Assembly (NCBI GenBank): GCA_021802595.1
Contig: JAJZRT010000154.1
Span: 1-7,839, forward strand
Source: Pseudomonadota bacterium
GTDB lineage: Bacteria; Pseudomonadota; Gammaproteobacteria; Burkholderiales; Thiobacillaceae
DNA: 7,839 nt
Direction of reading: 5' to 3'
This document shows positions 1-6,220 of this stretch, one piece after another. Every line of letters begins with the position of its first letter. The stretch's first letter is position 1. A model generated the notes under the pieces. That model searched no databases and was not told the DNA's origin. It saw nothing but the letters and a program-made list of their open reading frames with translations. A program made the translations under genes and the position numbers.

Positions 1-1
1 C

Positions 2-223
2 AAGCTGGTGCGGGAACCGGACAGCCTGTGGATCACGCTCACCGACAATGGCCGCGGTCTCCAGCCCGCGCGCGGCGAGAGGCCCGGTTTCGGCATACTC
101 GGCATGTCCGAGCGCGCGGCGGCGCTGGGTGGCGAACTCACCGTGCAGCCCGCCAAACGGCAGGGAACCCGGGTCTGCCTGCGCATCCCGCTTTCCGTTG
201 CCGTGTCCGATACGGCGAAATGA
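2..223 (+). CDS. Sensor histidine kinase, C-terminal end (partial)
   Basis: Only the last ~73 codons are present; the gene begins before the window. What is seen is the end of a HATPase_c ATP-binding domain: the G1 box TDNGRGL, then the G2-type stretch GFGILGMSERAAALGGEL, then the closing strand GTRVCLRIPL. The GMxER..ALGG form is typical of the NarX/UhpB/DegS group (HisKA_3 kinases), which pair with NarL/FixJ regulators, and such a regulator follows 37 nt downstream. The domain would bind ATP and phosphorylate a histidine in the missing part of the protein. Sensor domain, membrane segments and signal cannot be known from this window. The stop is TGA 221-223. Confidence 0.9.
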   Translation, partial: KLVREPDSLWITLTDNGRGLQPARGERPGFGILGMSERAAALGGELTVQPAKRQGTRVCLRIPLSVAVSDTAK

Positions 224-260
224 CGGCATAATCCAGCCCTACACCCAGCAGAGAACGTTC

Positions 261-908
261 GTGGCGGCAGCAAAACCCTATCGCATCCTCATCGTGGACG
301 ACCACGCCATCGTCCGTGAGGGACTCAAGCTGATCCTGGCCGATGTCGAGGACATCGTGGTGGCCGGCGAGGCGGACTGTTCCAGCCGCGCCCTGCAGCT
401 GGCGCGGCAGGAGCCGTGGGACCTGGTGCTGATGGATATCTCCATGCCCGACCGCAACGGCCTGGAAACGCTGGAACTCTTGAAAAAGGAGCATCCCGGC
501 ATCAAGGTGCTGATGCTCTCCATGTACCGGGAAACCCAGTATGCGGTGCGGGCGCTGAAATCCGGCGCGGCGGGCTATCTGAACAAGCAGAGTGCGCCCG
601 ACCAGCTGGTCGGCGCCATCCGCCTGGTGGCCTCGGGCAAGAAATACATCAGCCCCGAAGTCGCCCAGGAACTCGCCAGCCAGGTCAGCGGCGAACGCGC
701 CGGCCTGCCGCACGAAGCCCTGTCCAACCGCGAATACCAGACCCTGTGCATGATCGCCTCGGGCCTTACCGTCACCGCCATCGCCGACAAGCTCGCCCTC
801 TCGGTCAAGACCATCAGCATGTACCGCACCCGCCTGCTGCAGAAAATGCAGATGAAAAACAATGCGGAACTGACGCATTACGCCATCAAGCACGGGCTGC
901 TGGACTGA
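261..908 (+). CDS. NarL/FixJ-family response regulator
   Basis: This is a 215-aa two-component transcription regulator, a normal length for the family. The receiver domain spans about residues 7-122, with acidic pair D13-D14, phosphoacceptor D59 (in LVLMDISMP), S87 in the conserved Ser/Thr place and K109 (in GYLNKQ). A LuxR/GerE helix-turn-helix occupies about 154-213 (LSNREYQTL, then LALSVKTISMYRTRLL). The GTG at 261 was chosen because the receiver fold begins four codons later and there is no closer in-frame start; the open frame runs further upstream but there it overlaps the kinase gene and is not protein-like. The ribosome site is weak (AGAGAA at 250-255). It is inferred to be the partner of the kinase just upstream. 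Its target genes are unknown; control of flagellar genes is possible but not shown. Confidence 0.9.
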   Translation: MAAAKPYRILIVDDHAIVREGLKLILADVEDIVVAGEADCSSRALQLARQEPWDLVLMDISMPDRNGLETLELLKKEHPGIKVLMLSMYRETQYAVRALKSGAAGYLNKQSAPDQLVGAIRLVASGKKYISPEVAQELASQVSGERAGLPHEALSNREYQTLCMIASGLTVTAIADKLALSVKTISMYRTRLLQKMQMKNNAELTHYAIKHGLLD

Positions 909-921
909 GCTGCAAGTCACA

Positions 922-973
922 AGCTGCAAGTTTCAAGTTTTTCCTTGCAACGTGTAACTCGAAACTTGCAGCT
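922..973. repeat. Intergenic inverted repeat (18-bp arms)
   Basis: The left arm AGCTGCAAGTTTCAAGTT (922-939) pairs with the right arm AACTCGAAACTTGCAGCT (956-973) in 17 of 18 positions, with a 16-nt loop that contains TTGCAA. A partial extra copy of the left arm, GCTGCAAGT (909-917), lies just before it. It sits 14 nt after the response-regulator stop. There is no T-run after the right arm, so it is not a classical intrinsic terminator. It could be a mobile-type intergenic palindrome (REP-like), a transcript-end stabiliser or a protein site. Confidence 0.8.
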
Positions 974-1043
974 GTCTTCGGAAATACCGGGGTTTTACCG
1001 CCCTAATCCACCCTTCACCCCATCGGCCCCAGCCCTACCATGC

Positions 1044-1047
1044 GAGG
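1044..1047 (+). promoter_or_regulatory. Ribosome binding site that sets the start of the diguanylate cyclase
   Basis: GAGG lies 8 nt before ATG 1056. The alternative in-frame ATG at 1083 has only a poor upstream match, so 1056 is preferred, although the conserved part of the protein begins near residue 19. Confidence 0.55.
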
Positions 1048-1055
1048 CATAGTCA

Positions 1056-2666
1056 ATGCCTTTCCCGGGTCTGAGCGCCGACATGGCTGAGCCAACCGAT
1101 AGAATCAATCTTGCCAACCCGACCGAGGTCGCGCGCGAAACCCTGCGCCGCCTCGCCATGCGCCGGATCCCCCCCACCCCGGACAACTACCAGACGCTGT
1201 ACGAGGAAATCGTCGGCGTGCCCGGCCCCCAGGCAGCCCCGTCTGCCACGGCCGCCACGGCTGCCAGCGCCTTGTCCGGCCTGGTGATGGATCTCAACCT
1301 GCATCACCCTGAACTGTCTGCTCCCGTGGAAATCCTGAACCAGGCCATCCGCAAGAGCGACTGGGCGCAATGCCGCAGGCAGCTGGGCCAGATCACCCTG
1401 CAGCTCAAGCAACAGGGTGAAAGCAGCGGGGGAGGCGGAGATACCCCGGCCCTGCTACGCGATCTGCTGGCCAAAACCCTGGAATTCGGCGTCGTCACCC
1501 AGCTGGCGCACAGCCCGCGCCTGGCAGAGAAGGCCCAGGAGCTCGCCGTCGCCGTGCGCGAAGCCAACAGCGCCGCCACTCTGCGCAATGCCGCCTCCGG
1601 GCTGAAATCCCTGTGGGTCAGCATCGAGATGCAGGCGCCGGACGTCCAGCAGCAGCAGGAAATGCTCAAGCGCATCCTGCTGCTGCTGGTGGAAAACATC
1701 GGCGAACTGCTCGACGACGATACCTGGCTGCGCGGCCAGCTCGACCTGGTACAGAAGGTCATTACCGGCCCGCTCAGGATCCCGGCGCTGCAGGAGGCGG
1801 AAAAACGGCTCAAGGATGTCATCTTCAAGCAAAGCATGGTCAAACACGGCCTGCGCGAAGCCACCGCCACCCTCAAGGCCACCATGACCACCTTCGTCAG
1901 CCGCATGAGCGATGTCGTGGCGGCCAGCGATGAATACCAGAGCAAGATCGCCTCCCACATCGAGCGCATCAGCAACACCGAAGACGTGCTGGAGCTGAAC
2001 CGCATTCTCGAGACCCTGCTTGAAGAGACCCGCGCGACCCAGGTGGAAACCCGGCGCGCCCACGAGCAACTGGTCGAGGAACGCGACACCGCCCTGCAGG
2101 CCGAAGACCGCATCAAGCAGCTCGAAAACGAACTCGCCCAGATGAGCGCGCTGGTCCGCGAAGACCCGATGACGCACAGCCTCAACCGGCGCGGCCTGGA
2201 CGACGAATTCGCACGCGAAGCCTCGCGCGCCGACCGCTACAACACGCCCTTCAGCATCGCCGTGCTCGACGTCGACAACTTCAAGGCGCTGAACGACGCC
2301 CGTGGCCACCAGACCGGTGACGAAGCCCTGATCCATCTGGTCAAGGTGGCCAAGGAGGAACTCCGCCTCACTGACCACATCGCGCGCCTGGGCGGCGAGG
2401 AATTCCTCATCATCCTCCCCAACACGCCGCTCCACGAAGCCGCACAGATCATCACCCGCCTGCAGCGCAGCCTCACCAAGAAATACTTCCTCGACAACAA
2501 CGAAAAGGTGTTGATCACCTTCAGCGCCGGCGTCGCCGAACGCATGCCCGGCGAATCGCAGGACGCCAGCATCGTCCGCGCCGACACCGCGATGTACCAG
2601 GCCAAGCAGACCGGCAAGAACCGCGTGTGCCTGGCCCCGGAATCGCCTGTGCAGGCCTCGGAATGA
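1056..2666 (+). CDS. Soluble diguanylate cyclase (GGDEF domain)
   Basis: This 536-aa protein is predicted to make cyclic di-GMP from two GTP. It shows no signal peptide or membrane segment, so it is likely cytoplasmic. Residues ~20-53 form a conserved-looking N-terminal module (RETLRRLAMRRIPPTPDNY). A Gly-rich linker (SSGGGGD) and a long helical region follow, then a coiled coil at ~310-368. The GGDEF domain begins near D370 (DPMTHSLNRRG, where many cyclases have DPLTGLxNRR). D405 and D407 (VLDVDNFK) are the expected metal-site region, GGEEF is at 446-450, and RLTD at 437-440 lies exactly five residues before GGEEF, forming an intact product-inhibition (I) site. It is therefore expected to be active and feedback-controlled. 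The N-terminal region probably senses or dimerises, but its ligand is unknown. It lies directly upstream of the flagellin gene, which suggests, without proving, a role in motility control. Confidence 0.93.
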   Translation: MPFPGLSADMAEPTDRINLANPTEVARETLRRLAMRRIPPTPDNYQTLYEEIVGVPGPQAAPSATAATAASALSGLVMDLNLHHPELSAPVEILNQAIRKSDWAQCRRQLGQITLQLKQQGESSGGGGDTPALLRDLLAKTLEFGVVTQLAHSPRLAEKAQELAVAVREANSAATLRNAASGLKSLWVSIEMQAPDVQQQQEMLKRILLLLVENIGELLDDDTWLRGQLDLVQKVITGPLRIPALQEAEKRLKDVIFKQSMVKHGLREATATLKATMTTFVSRMSDVVAASDEYQSKIASHIERISNTEDVLELNRILETLLEETRATQVETRRAHEQLVEERDTALQAEDRIKQLENELAQMSALVREDPMTHSLNRRGLDDEFAREASRADRYNTPFSIAVLDVDNFKALNDARGHQTGDEALIHLVKVAKEELRLTDHIARLGGEEFLIILPNTPLHEAAQIITRLQRSLTKKYFLDNNEKVLITFSAGVAERMPGESQDASIVRADTAMYQAKQTGKNRVCLAPESPVQASE

Positions 2667-2695
2667 CGATCATGCAGATTTTTGAAGCAGGAGCC

Positions 2696-2722
2696 TTAAC
2701 TTTCTCCCACCCCCGACGATTC
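2696..2722 (+). promoter_or_regulatory. Candidate sigma-28 (FliA) promoter for fliC
   Basis: TTAACTTT (2696-2703) matches the FliA -35 TAAAGTTT in 6 of 8 positions. After exactly 11 nt comes GACGATTC (2715-2722), matching the -10 GCCGATAA in 5 of 8. Transcription would begin near 2729 and give a ~105-nt leader before ATG 2834. The rest of the leader (2723-2833) holds only a short CCCC/GGGG hairpin (2782-2792) and the Shine-Dalgarno site. Flagellin genes are usual FliA targets, but a match of similar quality occurs by chance inside fliD, so the call is moderate. Confidence 0.42.
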
Positions 2723-2833
2723 CTCACACAACGGCGGTTCATGCAGCCCCAGCGGCCAGACCAACGTTGACGGCACCAGCACCCCCTCGGGGCATGAAAG
2801 CCGAATCAATCGACCCACTAAAGGAGAAACATC

Positions 2834-3550
2834 ATGGCACAAGTAATCAACACCAACGTATCCGCCCTGTTTGCCGGCGCTGCGCTGAACAGGTCGGCGA
2901 TCGCCCTGCATACCGCTCAGGAACGCCTGTCTTCCGGTCTGCGTATCAACAGTTCCAAGGACGATGCGACCGGCCTGTCCATTGCCACCAGCTTTGATTC
3001 CAAGATTCGCGGCGCGAACATGAATATTCGCAACGCCAACGATGGGATCTCCAAAGCGCAAATCAATGACGGCTACCTCGCCCAGGTCACTGAAAACACC
3101 CAGCGCCTGCGCGAAATTTATGTTCAGACCGGCGCCGTCTCCAATTCGGAAGCAACCGCGCTCATCGCTGAAAATACCCGTATTTCCGGTTTAACTACCA
3201 ACAGCGTTGGCGTGGTGGTCGATGCGAACGGCGGCACGGCCGGCGCTTCCGGGACCGCGTTCACATCTGCGACTGCTTTCTCCAACCTTGCCGCGTTCGA
3301 CACCGAACTGACCAATATCGGCTCCGCCCGCGCCAAGTACGGCGCCGACATGGCAGCGCTTTCGTCCGCCGTGGCCAGCTTGCAGACCGCGTCGGTGAAC
3401 TTCTCGGCCTCCTACAGCCGCGTCATGGACACCGACTACGCCGCCGAAACGGCAGCGCAAGCCAAGAACAACATCCTGCAACAGGCAGGCACCGCGGTCC
3501 TGGCGCAGGCCAACCAGAACCCGCAATCCGTGCTGACCTTGCTGCGCTAA
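2834..3550 (+). CDS. fliC: Flagellin (short filament subunit)
   Basis: The gene encodes a 238-aa structural subunit of the flagellar filament, exported by the flagellar type III system and polymerised under the FliD cap. The N-terminal D0/D1 part is canonical: MAQVINTN start, RLSSGLRIN at 31-39, KDDATG at 42-47 and NANDGIS at 67-73. The C-terminal D0 part is also canonical (DYAAETAAQAKNNILQQAGTAVLAQANQ, ending SVLTLLR). The middle is very short: after TQRLREIYVQ (89-98) the second D1 helix is abbreviated, and only a ~30-residue Gly/Thr/Ala linker (123-152) replaces the exposed D2/D3 domains. The usual C-terminal D1 signature (LGAxQNRL) reads YGADMAAL. The start has a strong site, AAGGAG at 2821-2826, 7 nt upstream. 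Codons are more AT-ending than in neighbouring genes, as in many highly expressed flagellins. A terminator follows directly, so it is probably mostly monocistronic. Confidence 0.95.
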   Translation: MAQVINTNVSALFAGAALNRSAIALHTAQERLSSGLRINSSKDDATGLSIATSFDSKIRGANMNIRNANDGISKAQINDGYLAQVTENTQRLREIYVQTGAVSNSEATALIAENTRISGLTTNSVGVVVDANGGTAGASGTAFTSATAFSNLAAFDTELTNIGSARAKYGADMAALSSAVASLQTASVNFSASYSRVMDTDYAAETAAQAKNNILQQAGTAVLAQANQNPQSVLTLLR

Positions 3551-3569
3551 GCGGTCAACTAACAGGAGC

Positions 3570-3604
3570 CCCCAACCGGATGCGGAACGGCCGGTTGGGG
3601 TTTT
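3570..3604 (+). terminator. Intrinsic terminator after fliC
   Basis: CCCCAACCGG (3570-3579) pairs perfectly with CCGGTTGGGG (3591-3600) around an 11-nt loop, followed by TTTT (3601-3604). It lies 19 nt after the flagellin stop and 18 nt before flaG. The U-run is only four long, so some read-through into flaG-fliD is plausible. This would let fliC be made in great excess over the cap and chaperones. Confidence 0.88.
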
Positions 3605-3622
3605 GACAGGAAGGATATCGCG

Positions 3623-3970
3623 ATGATTATCCAGAATACCCCTCTCATGAATCAGGCCGCACTCCCGGCTGCGCGCAGCAATGGTACCGGCGGTACCGAA
3701 CCCAGGGCTGTTGCAGCGACGCCAGCCGTTCCTCGGCAGATTGCCGCGGAAGATCTCAACAAAGCCGTGGCAACGCTCAACAAAGCCATGCAGCAATCGA
3801 ACCAGAACCTGGAATTCAGCGTGGACACCGACAGCCAGAAAATCGTGGTCAAGATGGTGGACACCAGCACGGGCCAGTTGATTCGCCAGTTTCCATCCGA
3901 ACAAACCCTGGCAATCTCGCGTGAAATCGAACAATTCCAGCAGGGTCTGCTGCTGAAACAAAAGGCTTGA
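3623..3970 (+). CDS. flaG: FlaG family flagellar protein
   Basis: This is a 115-aa FlaG protein, typical in length. The first ~40 residues are low-complexity Ala/Pro/Thr. A helix with a tandem 7-residue repeat (LNKAVAT, LNKAMQQ) follows, and then the diagnostic core: LEFSVDTDSQKIVVKMVD, then TGQLIRQFPSE, ending in a helix with QGLLLKQKA. In other bacteria FlaG affects filament length and sits beside fliD; its biochemical role is not settled. AAGGA at 3611-3615 lies 7 nt before ATG 3623. It follows the fliC terminator and is 15 nt from fliD, so it is likely the first gene of the flaG-fliD-fliS-fliT unit, transcribed by read-through from fliC or from an unseen promoter. Confidence 0.93.
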   Translation: MIIQNTPLMNQAALPAARSNGTGGTEPRAVAATPAVPRQIAAEDLNKAVATLNKAMQQSNQNLEFSVDTDSQKIVVKMVDTSTGQLIRQFPSEQTLAISREIEQFQQGLLLKQKA

Positions 3971-3985
3971 GCCAGGAGGTCCATC

Positions 3986-5407
3986 ATGGCCATTACTTCG
4001 TCGACCTCGACCGCACTCGATGTCCCCACTCTGGTCTCGCAACTGATGGCCGTCGAGCGCCGGCCCATCGACAAGCTCAACACCCAGATCACCGACTACC
4101 AGGCCAAGATCTCCTCCTTCGGCACGCTCAGCAGCCTGGTATCGAGCTTTCAAACCGCGGCAGGTGCGCTGAGCGCCAGCCTGCAGAAGCTTTCCGCCAC
4201 GCCATCCGATCCCAGCATATTCTCCGCCACGGCGGACAGCACCGCGGTGCCCGGCACCTATGCCGTGAACGTGAGCCAGCTGGCGCAGTCGCAAAACCTG
4301 GTCGCCGCAGGACAAACCAGCACGTCCGCCGCCATCGGCACCGGAACGGCCACCACGGTCACGTTCGATTTCGGCACCATCAGCGGCGGCACCCTGACCA
4401 ACGGGGTGTACAGCGGCGCGAGCTTTACGTCCAACGGCAGCGGCACCAAGAGCATCACCATCGACAGCACCAACAACACCCTGGCAGGCATCCGCGACGC
4501 GATCAATGCCGCCGCCATGGGCGTCACCGCGACCATCGTCAACGACGGCAGCGGCACGCCCTACCATCTCGCGCTGAGCTCGACCAGTTCCGGCGTCAGC
4601 AACAGTCTCAAGATCACCACCAGCGGCGGCGACGCCGCCATCGACAGCCTGTTGGCCTATAACCCTGCCGGTACGCAAAACCTGACCCAGACCCTGGCCG
4701 CCCGGAACGCCAGCCTCACGGTGAACGGCATCGCGATCACCAGCGCGTCCAACACCGTCAGCGGAGCCATCCAAGGCGTCACGCTGACACTCAAGAACAC
4801 CACCGCCACGCCGGCCAGCTTGTCGGTTGCGCGCGACATCACTGCAATAAACAGCGCGGCGTCCGGTTTCGTCGATGCTTACAACGCCCTGGCCAGTCAG
4901 ATCAAATCCCGCTCCGCCTACGGCACCACCACCGCCGCGGGGGGGGCCTTGGCCGGAGACGGCACCTTGCGCACCATGCAGGACCAGTTGCGTAGCATCT
5001 TCAACACGCCCGCAACCGGCGGCACCCTGACCTCGCTTACCCAGGTCGGCATCGCATTCCAGAGCGACGGTTCGCTGAAGCTGGATAGCAGCGCACTCGA
5101 CAACGCCATCTCGGCCAATTTCAGCGACGTAACCAACTTGTTCTCGTCGTCGACTGGTTATGCCACCCGGTTGCAGGCCTGGGCCAAGTCCACGCTCGAC
5201 CCCGGCGGCCTGATCGACACGCGCACCCAGAGTCTTAACGACTCGATCAAGAGCCGCAATACAGAAATCGGCAGGCTGGAAAACCGGATGACGGCGCTGC
5301 AGAAGAAATACACCGCCGAATACACCAACCTGAATCTCCTGCTGAGCAGCATGAACGCCACCAGCACTTATCTGACCCAGCAACTGGCCAGCAGCAACAC
5401 CAAGTAA
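3986..5407 (+). CDS. fliD: Flagellar filament cap protein (hook-associated protein 2)
   Basis: This 473-aa protein forms the cap at the filament tip that folds incoming flagellin. The N-terminal HAP2 domain begins LDVPTLVSQLMAVERRPIDKL (residues 11-31) and runs through a helical part, LSSLVSSFQTAAGAL. A Ser/Thr/Gly-rich middle (about 100-260) contains the hook IN-type pattern (NTLAGIRDAINAA). The C-terminal FliD domain ends in the D0 coiled coil (about 415-470: RLENRMTALQKKY, then LLSSMNATSTYLTQQLA), the part needed for oligomerisation and FliT binding in known FliD proteins. AGGAGGT (3974-3980) gives a strong start at ATG 3986. The stop TAA at 5405 is backed by a second in-frame TAA at 5414. 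A run of eight G in codons 318-321 is unusual for this gene. FliS and FliT follow, the standard chaperone context. Confidence 0.95.
   Translation: MAITSSTSTALDVPTLVSQLMAVERRPIDKLNTQITDYQAKISSFGTLSSLVSSFQTAAGALSASLQKLSATPSDPSIFSATADSTAVPGTYAVNVSQLAQSQNLVAAGQTSTSAAIGTGTATTVTFDFGTISGGTLTNGVYSGASFTSNGSGTKSITIDSTNNTLAGIRDAINAAAMGVTATIVNDGSGTPYHLALSSTSSGVSNSLKITTSGGDAAIDSLLAYNPAGTQNLTQTLAARNASLTVNGIAITSASNTVSGAIQGVTLTLKNTTATPASLSVARDITAINSAASGFVDAYNALASQIKSRSAYGTTTAAGGALAGDGTLRTMQDQLRSIFNTPATGGTLTSLTQVGIAFQSDGSLKLDSSALDNAISANFSDVTNLFSSSTGYATRLQAWAKSTLDPGGLIDTRTQSLNDSIKSRNTEIGRLENRMTALQKKYTAEYTNLNLLLSSMNATSTYLTQQLASSNTK
4939..4946 (+). repeat. G8 homopolymer inside fliD
   Basis: Eight consecutive G residues span the codons GCG-GGG-GGG-GCC (residues Ala318-Ala321). 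Gain of one G would bring in TAG at 4993-4995, and loss of one G would bring in TGA at 5028-5030, so either slip removes the C-terminal third of FliD. Confidence 0.8.
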
Positions 5408-5430
5408 ATTAAATAAACGAGGAGAGAAAC

Positions 5431-5865
5431 GTGTATTCGAATTCCAGAAACGCCGCCCATTCGTATGCCAACGTCGGCCTGGAAACCGGCGTGCTCGCCG
5501 CCAGCCCCCACCAGTTGATCGTCATGCTGTACGAAGGCGCCGAACTCGCCGTGCGAAAGGCGATCAAGCACATCCACGAAGGCGACCTGGCCAAAAAATC
5601 AGCAGCCATCTCCCAGGCCAGCGCCATCCTTCTGGAAGGCCTGCGCGCCGCGCTCGATCTCAAGCAAGGGGGCGACATCGCGCAGCAACTGGATTCCCTC
5701 TACGACTACATGAACAAGCGCCTGATGCTCGCCCACCTCAACAACCAGACCGCCCCGCTGGAAGAAGTGCTGGGTCTGCTGCGCGAGCTTCATGGCGCCT
5801 GGCTGCAGATCGCCCCTGCCGGCCGCACCGCGCCCCAATCGACCTACCAACCTGTCGCTGCCTGA
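5431..5865 (+). CDS. fliS: Flagellin export chaperone
   Basis: This is a 144-aa FliS, the helical chaperone that holds the C-terminal end of unassembled flagellin and delivers it to the export gate. Family marks are visible: the N-terminal YANVGLETGVLAASPHQLIVMLYEGA (SPHQLI.MLYEGA is diagnostic), a central DYMNKRLMLAHLNNQ, and a final helix VLGLLRELHGAWLQI. The last ~17 residues are a Pro/Ala/Thr tail. The start is GTG 5431, supported by GAGGAG (5419-5424) 6 nt upstream; no in-frame ATG fits the conserved N-terminus. It lies 23 nt after fliD across a short AT-rich spacer and 13 nt before fliT, in one transcription unit. Confidence 0.95.
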   Translation: MYSNSRNAAHSYANVGLETGVLAASPHQLIVMLYEGAELAVRKAIKHIHEGDLAKKSAAISQASAILLEGLRAALDLKQGGDIAQQLDSLYDYMNKRLMLAHLNNQTAPLEEVLGLLRELHGAWLQIAPAGRTAPQSTYQPVAA

Positions 5866-5878
5866 ATCGGAGCCCCTC

Positions 5879-6208
5879 ATGACCAGCAACGAAATGCTCG
5901 CCACCTACGAATCGCTCTCCGAACTGACCGGCACCATGCTGAACGCCGCCCGCCAGGGCGAATGGGACCATCTGGCCGCGCTGGAGCAGCGCTGCCAAGG
6001 CCACGTCGGCAATCTGATGCAGGCGGCACCGGTGAAGATGAGCGAGAACGAACAGCGCGCCAAGATCGCGATCATCCGCACCATCCTGCAGAACGACGCC
6101 CAGATCCGCGCATTGACCGAACCGCGCCTGAACGAACTGCAGCAGCGGCTTCACCTGATGCGCACCAACCAGCGCGGCATTGAAGCCTACGGAGCACGGC
6201 GGACCTGA
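5879..6208 (+). CDS. fliT: FliT-like flagellar chaperone
   Basis: This is a 109-aa all-helical protein in the usual fliT place directly after fliS. FliT of enterobacteria binds the C-terminus of FliD, delivers it to the export apparatus and also inhibits the class-II activator. Sequence conservation in this family is low, so the call rests on size, helical pattern (ATYESLSELTGTML at 8-21; AALEQRC; a long C-terminal helix with EPRLNELQQRLHLM) and gene order. The start ATG 5879 has GGAG at 5869-5872, 6 nt upstream. The longer frame from 5792 overlaps fliS and its extra N-terminus is Pro-rich and not family-like. Whether this protein also controls transcription is unknown. Confidence 0.85.
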   Translation: MTSNEMLATYESLSELTGTMLNAARQGEWDHLAALEQRCQGHVGNLMQAAPVKMSENEQRAKIAIIRTILQNDAQIRALTEPRLNELQQRLHLMRTNQRGIEAYGARRT

Positions 6209-6216
6209 CGTCCGCC
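6198..6216 (+). promoter_or_regulatory. Hairpin at the fliT / fliK-like junction
   Basis: GGCGGAC (6198-6204) and GTCCGCC (6210-6216) form a perfect 7-bp GC-rich stem with loop CTGAC, which contains the fliT stop codon. It ends 4 nt before ATG 6221 and occupies the place where a Shine-Dalgarno site would be. There is no U-run, so it is not a terminator. It may limit or couple translation of the next gene. Confidence 0.5.
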
Positions 6217-6220
6217 TCTC

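Noticed and set aside
206..213. TCCGATAC, a FliA -10-like sequence upstream of the response regulator
   Set aside because: The sequence at the required -35 distance is CCCG, with no match.
48..260. Upstream extension of the response-regulator frame into the kinase gene
   Set aside because: The extension is Ser/Pro/Arg-rich, overlaps the kinase HATPase end in another frame, and the receiver domain needs nothing before residue 5 from GTG 261.
1095..1102. ACCGATAG near the cyclase start, FliA -10-like
   Set aside because: No -35 at 15 nt spacing, and it is downstream of the chosen start codon.
2631..2646. Sigma-54-like TGGCCC with GG-N10-GC spacing before fliC
   Set aside because: The -12 element reads TCGCC instead of TTGCA and the site is within the cyclase coding sequence; too weak to call.
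2794..2997. Possible leader peptide (ATG 2794) overlapping the fliC start
   Set aside because: No ribosome site, out of frame with fliC and covering its Shine-Dalgarno; the frame is open only because of composition.
4186..4212. FliA-like GAAGCTTT-N11-TCCGATCC inside fliD
   Set aside because: Only 5/8 and 5/8 matches in the middle of a coding region with no gene start soon after; used as a gauge of chance matches.
4384..5032. 16-bp direct repeat CGGCGGCACCCTGACC in fliD (4384-4399 and 5017-5032)
   Set aside because: Both copies encode GGTLT in frame in a Gly/Thr-rich protein; likely codon coincidence, though recombination between them would be an in-frame 633-bp deletion.
3191..5383. 730-codon open frame on the minus strand opposite flaG and fliD
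   Set aside because: It lies antisense to clearly recognised genes, its translation is Gly/Arg/Val-rich without domain marks, and it follows from GC-biased codon positions.
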